This document shows positions 18,088 through 26,332 of a stretch of DNA of 64,000 bases, one piece after another. The stretch is from contig JABFGB010000010.1 of NCBI GenBank assembly GCA_013112715.1, positions 62,001-126,000 of the forward strand, given 5' to 3'. This DNA is from Chloroflexota bacterium (GTDB lineage: Bacteria > Chloroflexota > Anaerolineae > Aggregatilineales > J027). The translations under genes were made by a program, and so were the position numbers. The notes beneath the pieces were generated by a model. The model did no database searches, had not been told where the DNA came from, and worked only from the letters and a program-made list of their open reading frames with translations. Within the stretch, counting starts at the first letter, position 1. Every line of letters begins with the position of its first letter.

Positions 18088-19797
18088 CTATTCTTGCAAA
18101 TTGAGGGCTTCGAGCAGTTGATAGGCTTTGATGGCGAGATGCAGATTCAACTGCACGTCGGCGTCGTCCATATCGAGTTGGGTGATCTCGGCGATGCGGT
18201 TTAAGCGATAGACCAATGTATTGCGATGCACATTTAACTGCTTGGCCGTCGCTGCCATGTTGCCGTTATTGCCGAAATAGACCGACATCGTAAGCAGCAA
18301 GTCGCTATGATTTTGAGCATCATACGACAAAATATCAGACAGCCAGTCTTGGCAGAAGCCCTGCAAATGGCGATGGTCTTGTACATTCAGCAGCAGCTTG
18401 CTCAGGCTCAAATCGCCAAAAAAGCTGGAACGTGTCCCATCCCAAATTTGCTCTGTCAAGGTTAGGGCGCGTTCGGCCTCATCAAAAGAACGGCGGATTT
18501 CGGTCAGGCCCAAGCCGGGTCGCCCCACGCCACACACGACATTCCCCCCCAATGTTTCCGACATTTTTTCGCAGATGCTCTTGGCATATTGTTTCATACG
18601 TCCGGTGTGTTGAGCACGTTCCAATGGTAGGAACAAAATGGTGCGGTCGGCGTGTTGGCCCACAATAGCAGAAATCCGACGCATACTAACCTCATGTTTG
18701 ACATGCTCGGTCAATTGTTCAGGCCGGATCGGTTTTGGTGGGCGTTTAGGATTGCGCCCCGGTGTCCAGCGCATGACCACAATCACATAGACCTGCTCGG
18801 CACTGTAGCCCGTTTGCTCGGCACGGGCCAAGATCATATGGTCGTCACTAGAATAGCCTTCCAACCATGATGAAATCCAATCGCTACGGGAGCGTTTTTC
18901 AGTGGCTTCATTCGCCCGCAGTTTCGACAGCAGCAATCCGCACACAATCGCCCCACGATTCAGCGTAATGTGGGTGAATTCATCCGTCTCGGTACGGGTC
19001 TTAAGCGCTGTCAGGTAGCCAATGACTTCATTATCGGCATGCAGGGCGATGCTCAGGCTCTGGGTACTTTCCAAAATGGAGCTATCCATGCGCGTGGGGC
19101 GGGCATTGTCAGCAAAATGGGCCACTAATCCGCTGTCTTGCAGCATCATATAGTGTTGATGCCATTGCAGCAATTTTTCCGACTCCCCATCGGGAAGGCC
19201 ATAAACCAAGCGCAGTCGTCGGGCGTCGTGCAGAAACACGGGCAGGCGGGTGATGTTGGCGAGGGTTTTGACCACCTGCGGCAGGCCATGATTGCTGGTG
19301 ACATGCCGCGTCAATTCCTGTTGGAGTTCTTGGTCGCGCTGTTCGAGGATACTTTGGCGTTCCATCAAGAAACGAATAATGCCGCGTTCGACCTTTTCCG
19401 CGGAGGCATCTTCTGGCAGATAAATAACGGCCATCTGATAACGGGCAGCGGCTTCAAATGCGAGGACACTGACAACCCCTTGAATACACAAGACCCGCAC
19501 CCGCGTTTCAGCAAGTTTGCTGATAATCCATGTCATATCGCGGTCAGCGTCTTTACGATTTTCAGATGTTCCGAGTGGGACGATGATAAATTCACCCTCG
19601 GCGGCACTATTCAAGGAGGCTGGTTCAGGGGCGACCAAGCGTGCCCAGTTGACCCGCGCTTCATCACTGCCACTGACCAGAAACGCCCCGTTTGGCAAGA
19701 TATTCTGGTCAAATAAAGTTCGCAGCGGAACCGAAGGCATGGGCAATTTCATCGCCCGAAATCTAGAGGTAAGGGCTGAGTTACTAATCAATGACAT
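18088..19797 (-). CDS. PucR/CdaR-family transcriptional regulator
   Basis: About 569 aa. The C-terminal 60 residues are the PucR helix-turn-helix: NNGNMAATAKQLNVHRNTLVYRLNRI, with the family's HRNTL-Y-RL signature. The N-terminal about 130 residues match the purine-catabolism-type input domain. The middle part (about 190-330) looks GAF-like, followed by a GGDEF-like CdaR segment. The frame extends upstream to a TTG at 19857; ATG 19797 is preferred, and ATG at 19752 or 19740 is also possible. The next gene on this strand is an M29 aminopeptidase 180 bases upstream; whether it is the target is unknown. Confidence 0.9.
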   Translation of the reverse strand: MSLISNSALTSRFRAMKLPMPSVPLRTLFDQNILPNGAFLVSGSDEARVNWARLVAPEPASLNSAAEGEFIIVPLGTSENRKDADRDMTWIISKLAETRVRVLCIQGVVSVLAFEAAARYQMAVIYLPEDASAEKVERGIIRFLMERQSILEQRDQELQQELTRHVTSNHGLPQVVKTLANITRLPVFLHDARRLRLVYGLPDGESEKLLQWHQHYMMLQDSGLVAHFADNARPTRMDSSILESTQSLSIALHADNEVIGYLTALKTRTETDEFTHITLNRGAIVCGLLLSKLRANEATEKRSRSDWISSWLEGYSSDDHMILARAEQTGYSAEQVYVIVVMRWTPGRNPKRPPKPIRPEQLTEHVKHEVSMRRISAIVGQHADRTILFLPLERAQHTGRMKQYAKSICEKMSETLGGNVVCGVGRPGLGLTEIRRSFDEAERALTLTEQIWDGTRSSFFGDLSLSKLLLNVQDHRHLQGFCQDWLSDILSYDAQNHSDLLLTMSVYFGNNGNMAATAKQLNVHRNTLVYRLNRIAEITQLDMDDADVQLNLHLAIKAYQLLEALNLQE

Positions 19798-19976
19798 GCC
19801 TGCTTTGCCTTTGCTTGGACATCCCAAAAGCGTAGCGTAAGACTTGTGAAATTGCAAACAAAGTTTCTACAAAACACTGAATACAGCAAATCGCGCAGGC
19901 TTTATACCAACGGGATATAAATTTCAGCAGCGAATGCTGGGTTGTAGGGTATATCAGAACGGCTTAAACTTAAATA

Positions 19977-21083
19977 CTAGACTTGGAATTGTCCATCTTT
20001 GTAAAATAGTTCGCCATCTACCAAAATTTCGCTCTCGTGGCGCATATCACAAATAAAATCCCAATGGATGCTAGACCGATTGAGGCTACCACTTTCGGGA
20101 TACCCCGCGCCAACAGCCATATGCAGCGTCCCGCCGATTTTTTCATCAAAGAGGATGCTCTTGGTAAACCGTTGGATACCATAGTTCGTACCGATGGCAA
20201 ATTCTCCCAAATAGCGTGACCCTTCGTCACTATCCAACTGGCTAATCAGATAATCCTCATTTTTCCTAGCAGTGGCCTTCACAACCTTGCCATTTTCAAA
20301 ATAGAATTCGACGCCTTCAACTTCGCGCCCATTTTTTACAGCGGGATAGCTGAATTTCACCCAGCCATTGACCGAATTTTCGACCGGACCCGTAAAAATT
20401 TCGCCGTCGGGCATGTTGGCATCGCCGTGACAATTGATGAACGTGCGTCCTTCAATCGAGACGGTCAGATCAATATTTGGGCCACGTGCCACCATTTGTT
20501 TTTTGCCGCGCAGCCAGTCCACCAAACGCGCTTGATTATCGCGTAGCTCTGACCAGCATTGAATGGGGTTGGGTTGGTCGGCAAAGGTCGCCATATAAAC
20601 AAAATCCTCATAGTCGCCGAGACTCATATCGGCGTCTTGGGCATAGGCGGGGCATGGATATTGCGTGACTGTCCATCGCAAACTGCCCTCAGCGCTGCGC
20701 TGCATATAAGTCTGCATCAATTCGCGGCGGGAATTTTGGCGGATGCGCTGCTTGGAAGGGTCAACTCCGGTCAAACCGCGTGTATTGCTGCTGGCCCGTA
20801 CCGCGATCATGGCATCAATTTGTTCCATCATGGCTTTTTCAATGGGCGCAATCCATTGCAGTTGATCTTCGTTGGCCTCGCGCAGGATAATTTCTTGAAT
20901 ATCATCGCTGCCCAAAAACACGGTTGGGTTGCCACCTGCCCGCAATACCTGTTCCACGACGGCATTCACCAGCGGTAAGCCGTTCACATCCCCATTGATG
21001 AGAACCCAATTGCCGGGTTGTACACCAATCGAGTAATTAACCAAAATATCCGCCAATTTTTGGGTGCGGGGGTCTGCCATCAT
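19977..21083 (-). CDS. M29-family metallo-aminopeptidase
   Basis: 368 aa, the full length of thermophilic-type M29 peptidases (AmpS/PepS). Signature segments are MPDGEIFTGPVENSVNGWV (metal-ligand Glu and catalytic Glu region), GEFAIGTN, and TLHMAVGAGYPESG followed by SSIHWDFICDM, which carry the remaining metal ligands (His, Glu, His, Asp). It is predicted to be cytoplasmic and to release N-terminal residues from peptides. Two tandem ATGs are possible; AGGAG lies three bases before the first and six before the second (21080), which may be the true start. Confidence 0.93.
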   Translation of the reverse strand: MMADPRTQKLADILVNYSIGVQPGNWVLINGDVNGLPLVNAVVEQVLRAGGNPTVFLGSDDIQEIILREANEDQLQWIAPIEKAMMEQIDAMIAVRASSNTRGLTGVDPSKQRIRQNSRRELMQTYMQRSAEGSLRWTVTQYPCPAYAQDADMSLGDYEDFVYMATFADQPNPIQCWSELRDNQARLVDWLRGKKQMVARGPNIDLTVSIEGRTFINCHGDANMPDGEIFTGPVENSVNGWVKFSYPAVKNGREVEGVEFYFENGKVVKATARKNEDYLISQLDSDEGSRYLGEFAIGTNYGIQRFTKSILFDEKIGGTLHMAVGAGYPESGSLNRSSIHWDFICDMRHESEILVDGELFYKDGQFQV

Positions 21084-21219
21084 CTACTCCTAAGTATGAA
21101 AGTGTAAGAGGCCTCTCTGAATATACTCGCCTCCACCTTAGTCTACAATAGATTTTTGTTGCTGCTCGGCTATACTTTGATGGGATGAGGACATCTGCTT
21201 GTCGAGAGGACAGCTATCC

Positions 21220-21954
21220 ATGTTGACCCCCAAACACACTCGAATTTGGGCCGGAATAGGCTTTTTGGTACTTTCGATCATGGGCGGTCTCTCGTTGCCA
21301 GCACGGGCAATTCAGGCTCCACCCACCTATACGCCCTATCCCACCTATACCCTTTACCCCACCTACACCCCATACCCGACCTATACGCCCTTTCCTACCA
21401 TCGCTCCTGCCGGAACGCCGGATGCACGGGTGACACTGCCGCCGCCGATTACTGATGACCAGATGGAGGGGATCGTACAGGAGTGGCGGATTGGCAGTCG
21501 CTATACACACGGCACAGGAGTCTTTAGTATGGCCGATTTGCCGGGGTGGGATCGCCAACAGCGCGGAGTGGTTGAGGAAGCGTATGTAGTCTACAGCAAT
21601 ATCCTGCTGGCAAGTTTTGTGGAGGTCGGTGTGGTGGAATGGTCTGGAGGCGGCAGCACCGACGCGGCACGGGATTGGTTTAATGAAGAGGCACTAGCAG
21701 AAATTTGGAGTGTGTATGATTCGTTCAAGGAGGTCAACAGTGAAAATTCAGGGGATACCCTGACATTGAATTATCTATTGATGTTCCGGCAAGCGCCATT
21801 TTTGGGTGAGGTCTATTTACATCCGCTGGGCAATCAGATTGTAGTGGTAACGATTGTTGTACCTGCCAATTCACCGCGCCTCATTACCCTCTTGCACAAA
21901 CTAATCATCCCGACTATCTTAGTCAATGAAGAATTTGAGGGTGAGGTAGCCTAA
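21220..21954 (+). CDS. Secreted protein with Pro-Thr-Tyr repeat linker
   Basis: 244 aa. The signal peptide (residues about 8-30, WAGIGFLVLSIMGGLSLPARA) is followed by four copies of a six-residue PTYTPY-type repeat (35-58), a Chloroflexota-style surface linker, and a globular domain of about 160 residues of unknown family (WRIGSRYTHGTGVFSMADLPGW, DAARDWFNEEALAEIW). The ATG at 21220 with an upstream AGAGG is preferred over a TTG seven codons earlier. Confidence 0.75.
   Translation: MLTPKHTRIWAGIGFLVLSIMGGLSLPARAIQAPPTYTPYPTYTLYPTYTPYPTYTPFPTIAPAGTPDARVTLPPPITDDQMEGIVQEWRIGSRYTHGTGVFSMADLPGWDRQQRGVVEEAYVVYSNILLASFVEVGVVEWSGGGSTDAARDWFNEEALAEIWSVYDSFKEVNSENSGDTLTLNYLLMFRQAPFLGEVYLHPLGNQIVVVTIVVPANSPRLITLLHKLIIPTILVNEEFEGEVA
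21322..21393 (+). repeat. Four 18-bp tandem repeats coding for PTYTPY units
   Basis: Units 21322-21339, 21340-21357, 21358-21375 and 21376-21393 each encode six residues and differ by a few bases each, mostly at third positions. Such in-frame arrays can change length by slippage. Confidence 0.8.
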
Positions 21955-22029
21955 AATTTCGTTGAAGGTTTAGCCCATGCTCATCAAAGCCTAATAGCGG
22001 GGGCCAAAATCCGAATTTCTACCTGACCT

Positions 22030-22221
22030 ATGACAAAAATCGCCCTAGTAATTGAAGCGGATCCAGATATGGCGGGTTTTTTGGCTACTGTCCTTAAACG
22101 CCGCTTTGATCAGGTGGTGGTTGCTGCCACGATTGGTGAAGTGTGGCGGTTGTTGCGCGTGATGCAGCTGTATCCCGACGTTTTACTCGGCCTGCCAGTC
22201 ATGTCTAGGGAATGGCCCTAG
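22030..22221 (+). pseudogene. Truncated response-regulator receiver domain
   Basis: 63 aa. The start looks like a receiver domain: IALVIEADPDMAGFLATVLKRR (acidic pair near residue 10), then a second helix and LYPDVLLGLPVM, which aligns with the strand carrying the phospho-Asp but has Gly/Leu in its place. The frame ends there, so half the fold is missing. It is a decayed fragment or a very short stand-alone protein. It runs convergently into the next gene, overlapping its stop by four bases. Confidence 0.5.
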
Positions 22222-22502
22222 TCTACCAATCTGGATACCGCAATCACGACGAGCGCCCCCACAAAGGCAACCAAGACATCCGCTGGGGTTAAGGTACCAC
22301 TTAGAATCTTGGGCAGTTCGTCATTCAAATTCAAAATATCAAATAGAAAACCACCGACCAATGCACCTAATACCCCTATCACGGTATTACGAATCCAATC
22401 AGACCTTTTAGTGGCTGCCTGCCCTCGCAGGATGGCCGCCGCCGCAGTTCCCGCTACTGCCCCGACAATCAATAAGGCCAAAATATCTTGCGATTCCATC
22501 AT
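22218..22502 (-). CDS. Small GlsB/YeaQ-like membrane protein
   Basis: 94 aa with three hydrophobic helices and the glycine-rich signature of the GlsB/YeaQ/YmgE (transglycosylase-associated) group: NTVIGVLGALVGGFLFDIL. It has a strong GGAGGGAA Shine-Dalgarno before tandem ATGs. It lies 12 bases after ybbR on the same strand, so it may be the third gene of the cdaA-ybbR operon. A clearer member of the family is at 30472-30747. The role is unknown; relatives are linked to envelope stress. Confidence 0.7.
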   Translation of the reverse strand: MMESQDILALLIVGAVAGTAAAAILRGQAATKRSDWIRNTVIGVLGALVGGFLFDILNLNDELPKILSGTLTPADVLVAFVGALVVIAVSRLVD

Positions 22503-22514
22503 TTCCCTCCGAGG

Positions 22515-23861
22515 TTATGGTCGGACTGCGATTTTACCGAAAATTTCGCTGGTCGGCGTAATTTCAGGTGTGGCAACTGGCACAAGTGTTACTGTAACGG
22601 TTTGCGGCTCGATTGTGACGGTTGCGACGTTTACTAATGAATCTTGGAGGAGGCGTACCTGTACGGGGACATCTATCTGCGGCCCGGCGGCACGACCACT
22701 CAAATCAATTGTCACGCTAATGTCCTCAATCGTTAGGGTCTCAATCAGGGGTTGTGGCCCAATCACGACCACACTGACAGAAGCGGGCAGCATGATCGCG
22801 GTCAGGGTTGGGTCAAGATTGGCAATCTGGATGGGGACTTCATCAAAGTTGGCGGTCCCAATACGGGGTGAGATGGCGATGGTCACAGTGATCAACTGCG
22901 TTTCGGATTGCAGTTGTACCCCATCCGGCAAAATGACCTGCACGTTGCGGCTAAAAGTGCCGGTTTGCCCAGTAATGTCAATGGGTTCGGTTTGGACGAT
23001 GCCACTCATCGCGTTAATGAGATTGGTATCGCCCTGTACGATGATGGTTTCGGGTTCAACAGTATACCCTTCGACACGATACCCCTCGGCGGGTTCGCCT
23101 GTGTAGACGGGTTGGACGGTTAACAATCCTTCTAAGGCTTGAATTTCCACCTCACAGGTGACGTTTTCAGGCTCAATGCTCAGTTGACCCAACAGGCGGT
23201 TATCAATGGCAGTGTTGTTCTCATCTACCAAAGTAACGGCACGGGTGATGCTGCGTGAGGCGGTATAGGATTGTAGATTGAGACGGGCTTGGGCGGCAAT
23301 CACCACATCTACTAAGGTCGCAGGGCCACTTACCAACACCTCCGGCGGGTTACATTTGGCCGGGGCAGTGGCGGGGTAGGAGTAACCGGGGGGAGGTTCG
23401 ACCACAACGATGGGCTGTACTTCGACATACCGTTCTTTGACCCGGACCATTTCAACCGAGATGGTGGCTGGCGAAATGCTAATGACCCGACCACGTGGCC
23501 CGTCGGATTTGATACGCCCCTCCAACTCAATTTCATATTGACCGGGAGCGAGACCGCGCAAATCAGCCCAAACTTCAATATCATTGCTTTGTAGGATGTC
23601 CCACGTGCTGCGCGGGGCCCGGATGGTGACACGGCTGGTACGGATTTCACCAGCAGTGGCGATATGAACAATATCGGGGTCTTCGATAAAGCGGATACTG
23701 ATGGTCTGGGCAAATTCGCGCTGTTGGATCGGGTTGGCTTCTAACGTGGCGATAATCCAAATGAGGAAGGCTAGTACCACCGAGGTCACGATCCACGCAC
23801 TGTTGGCGATGATAAACTGAATCGCGGGCAGTTTTAGGAGTTCTGCACGCAGACGGTTCAT
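22515..23861 (-). CDS. cdaR: YbbR-domain protein, regulator of c-di-AMP synthase
   Basis: 448 aa. One N-terminal membrane helix (about 20-42, AWIVTSVVLAFLIWIIATLE) anchors an extracytoplasmic chain of four to five YbbR repeats of about 80 residues. Recurrent patterns are VTIRAPRSTWDIL, VLVSGPATLVDVV, IIVQGDTNLINAM and VVVIGPQPLIETL, each ending with valine-rich strands (VTVTLVP). In Firmicutes such proteins bind and tune CdaA. Its ATG overlaps the cdaA stop by four bases (ATGA), which supports a paired function. Confidence 0.9.
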   Translation of the reverse strand: MNRLRAELLKLPAIQFIIANSAWIVTSVVLAFLIWIIATLEANPIQQREFAQTISIRFIEDPDIVHIATAGEIRTSRVTIRAPRSTWDILQSNDIEVWADLRGLAPGQYEIELEGRIKSDGPRGRVISISPATISVEMVRVKERYVEVQPIVVVEPPPGYSYPATAPAKCNPPEVLVSGPATLVDVVIAAQARLNLQSYTASRSITRAVTLVDENNTAIDNRLLGQLSIEPENVTCEVEIQALEGLLTVQPVYTGEPAEGYRVEGYTVEPETIIVQGDTNLINAMSGIVQTEPIDITGQTGTFSRNVQVILPDGVQLQSETQLITVTIAISPRIGTANFDEVPIQIANLDPTLTAIMLPASVSVVVIGPQPLIETLTIEDISVTIDLSGRAAGPQIDVPVQVRLLQDSLVNVATVTIEPQTVTVTLVPVATPEITPTSEIFGKIAVRP

Positions 23862-24727
23862 TGGCCGACGTTCCCTTCGCGGTTAATAAGACCGACCCAT
23901 CGCCGCAATTTTTCTAAGCGATTGGACTCAGCCGGAGAGGTATCTGAGACATCTTCTGGATTGGCACCATAAAAGGTCAGCAAAATGGTGGAAAGGCGGG
24001 TCGCATCTAAACGGCGAATCATGCGTCCGCCGTTGCTCACACTGATTTGGCCTGTTTCTTCAGAGACGGTTACAACCACCGCGTCGGAAATTTCCGACAT
24101 GCCCAAACTGGCGCGATGGCGAGTACCGAGTTTACGGTCGCCCAGATTCCGGCCTGAACTGAGGGGCAGCACACACGCTGCCGCCATGACCCGATCCCCC
24201 CGTACAATCACCGCGCCGTCATGTAGTTCGGTTTTGGGCCAAAAAATGGTCAGGAGGAGTTGAGGCGTGATTTCGCTGTCCAAATGGATGCCTGTGCTGA
24301 TAAATTCATCCAAGCGGTTTTGACGCTCGAGGACAATCAATGCACCATGTCGTCGTTCGGAGAGGCGTCCGGCGGCTTGGCAAATCGCATTGACCACCAT
24401 CTCGCGTTGGGTAATGGAATTTTGCCGGAAGCCCATGCTGGCACGGCCTAGTCGTTCAAAGGCGCGGCGCAGTTCCGGTTGGAAGATAATGGGGATGGCG
24501 ACGGTAGTCATGGTGATGATGCCCCGCAAAATCCAATTGAAGGCCACCAGATTGAGGATACTGCTTAACAGGCCGATGACGACCATAACCACGATGATGC
24601 CACGCAGTACCAGTAGGGTTTGCGTCCCCCGGACAAGGAACGAAGCCCCGAAAATCAACAATGCCACCAGTAAAATATCTATGATGGCTTGTGAATCAAT
24701 ACTCTGGATTGTCCAAACTAAGTCCAT
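23858..24727 (-). CDS. cdaA: Membrane diadenylate cyclase (c-di-AMP synthase)
   Basis: Makes c-di-AMP from two ATP. 289 aa. Three N-terminal helices (about 14-80) are followed by the DisA_N domain with the catalytic motifs DGAVIVRGD and LGTRHRASLGMSE (DGA and RHR of the family). The C-terminal about 50 residues are variable. It is translationally coupled to a YbbR gene downstream, the usual cdaA-cdaR arrangement. c-di-AMP generally controls potassium transport and wall stress; an antiporter gene lies at 40.5 kb, but no direct link is visible. Confidence 0.94.
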   Translation of the reverse strand: MDLVWTIQSIDSQAIIDILLVALLIFGASFLVRGTQTLLVLRGIIVVMVVIGLLSSILNLVAFNWILRGIITMTTVAIPIIFQPELRRAFERLGRASMGFRQNSITQREMVVNAICQAAGRLSERRHGALIVLERQNRLDEFISTGIHLDSEITPQLLLTIFWPKTELHDGAVIVRGDRVMAAACVLPLSSGRNLGDRKLGTRHRASLGMSEISDAVVVTVSEETGQISVSNGGRMIRRLDATRLSTILLTFYGANPEDVSDTSPAESNRLEKLRRWVGLINREGNVGQ

Positions 24728-24805
24728 GTTGGGTTAGTATTCCAGCGGCATCAAGGTCTTTCTGCGGTTATTATGGCTTAAATAAGCAAATGTCGAAAGT
24801 AGGGA

Positions 24806-25045
24806 TTAGGCCTCATCAGAAAACATGCCATCTTGTACCACTACACGGCTATAATAAATGGCGTCTTGCGAATTGAGACGGGGCGTATAGAAAACGTGCA
24901 GCAGTAGGTTGGTAAAATTCAATTTGAGGCGTGTCAATTCCCCCTCAACCAAAGCACAGGTTTCAGCAGGAATTTCGCCCCCGATTCCAGAGGTCATTTC
25001 GATTTCTTCACCCACCCGATCTAAAAGCACCCAATGTTCTAACAT
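24806..25045 (-). CDS. Small conserved-looking protein of unknown function
   Basis: 79 aa from the ATG at 25045 (a GTG seven codons upstream is also open). The sequence reads as an alpha/beta fold with amphipathic strands (HWVLLDRVGEEIEM, ALVEGELTRLKLNFTNLLLHVFY) and no membrane segment or signal. AAAGGG lies upstream. It stands between cdaA and a divergent gene. No family is recognised. Confidence 0.5.
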   Translation of the reverse strand: MLEHWVLLDRVGEEIEMTSGIGGEIPAETCALVEGELTRLKLNFTNLLLHVFYTPRLNSQDAIYYSRVVVQDGMFSDEA

Positions 25046-25173
25046 GAGTAACCCTTTGTTTGTCACTTTTATTCCTTATTATAAATCACCTCGGTGGAAT
25101 GCTGGTTGCGAATTAGCATTAGAATTGACTACACTTAGTCTTTGGAACTCTTAATTTAATTTCGGGGGTTGAG

Positions 25174-26307
25174 GTGTATACCGACCCATCAAGCTCAAGC
25201 TGGATATGTATTCACCCCAAGTTGGGGCTTTATCGCTATGAAGGGATGGCACAGCGACGTTCACTCCCCTCTAAGCCGATATTGTTTTTGCACGGCACAC
25301 TGTCTAGCCATCGCTCTTGGAGTAAGTTGGCGGAACAACTTTGGACTGAGGGGGCGAATTACATTTATGCGGTGGACGTTGAAAGCCTGCATAACGCCGT
25401 CACCATGCCCCAATTTTCGTTCTATCTAGCGGAGGTCATCCAATTTTTGTTGGATGTTGAGCGCGGTGGAGAATCCGAACTGGCGCTGATTGCGTATGCG
25501 GCAGGGGCGGTGAATGCGTATCGCTATTGGTTGGAATATGCCGATCAGTCGCGCCTCATGATGTTGTTCTTGATTGCTGCGCCGCATGACCGCACCACGT
25601 TTCCTTTGCTGAGGGAAATCTATATCAACGCCGGAGTGGAGAATAGTCAACCACGCCCATCGGATACATTTCAAAATTTCACACGGGTCGAGGCGGTACA
25701 GGCCCAATCCTCTACCGTGCTAGTCAATATTTTTGGGAATCTGATGGGGCCGGACTTTGACGGGGTAGTGCGTGGATTGCGTTTACCCGAAGCAATTAAT
25801 CAGGTATTGCCGCTGGATCATCAAAGCTTGAACAAAGATCAGCGGGTCGCCAAGATTATTTTGAGTCATTTGCAGGGTGAATATTATCAGGTCAAATTGA
25901 AACTGGTGGGTTTGCGGTTGCGCCGCGAGGATGGGGAAGGCTTATCCGGTCCAGTCGCGTTTGAGGTGGATCGCCATCGCACCCCGCCGGATACGGTGTT
26001 TCAGGGGATTACCGAACGGCTCTATTTGTTTGAAGAACGGGTTCCGCCGATCTACACAATGGCCTATCCGATCTCGGCGAGTTCGGCCACCATTACCTTA
26101 CAGTTACGAGATTTAAGCAATGTATCGAGCCGCCGCCGCCGCATGTATACCCGGCTGCATATCCCCTTGAAAAAAGACGAGGGCAGCATCCATTCCATGC
26201 AAGATAGCGAGGGATCGGATTTGTTGTGGCGGGTAACGTGTCAGCGGATGCCTATTGTCTTGGGTGAATGGTCGAAGGAACTGCCGGATATTGGACGGGG
26301 CATCTAG
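25174..26307 (+). CDS. Alpha/beta-hydrolase-fold protein with lost nucleophile
   Basis: 377 aa. Residues about 30-200 follow the alpha/beta-hydrolase pattern: KPILFLHGTLSSHRSW (oxyanion-loop HG at 40-41), then SELALIAYAAGAVNAYRYW where the nucleophile elbow G-x-S-x-G should be. Here it reads A-Y-A-A-G (107-111), with no serine. A histidine-bearing segment (LPLDHQSLN) near 210 could be the old catalytic His. The C-terminal about 150 residues look beta-rich. Starts with GTG after GGGGGTTGAG. It is followed 25 bases later by a degenerate PP2C-like gene on the same strand, a likely operon. A binding or scaffold role is inference. Confidence 0.75.
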   Translation: MYTDPSSSSWICIHPKLGLYRYEGMAQRRSLPSKPILFLHGTLSSHRSWSKLAEQLWTEGANYIYAVDVESLHNAVTMPQFSFYLAEVIQFLLDVERGGESELALIAYAAGAVNAYRYWLEYADQSRLMMLFLIAAPHDRTTFPLLREIYINAGVENSQPRPSDTFQNFTRVEAVQAQSSTVLVNIFGNLMGPDFDGVVRGLRLPEAINQVLPLDHQSLNKDQRVAKIILSHLQGEYYQVKLKLVGLRLRREDGEGLSGPVAFEVDRHRTPPDTVFQGITERLYLFEERVPPIYTMAYPISASSATITLQLRDLSNVSSRRRRMYTRLHIPLKKDEGSIHSMQDSEGSDLLWRVTCQRMPIVLGEWSKELPDIGRGI

Positions 26308-26332
26308 CGAGTTTGAAATATAGGGGAAATCA

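Noticed and set aside
22030-22221. A complete response regulator
   Set aside because: Only the first half of a receiver domain is present, and the phospho-acceptor position is not Asp.
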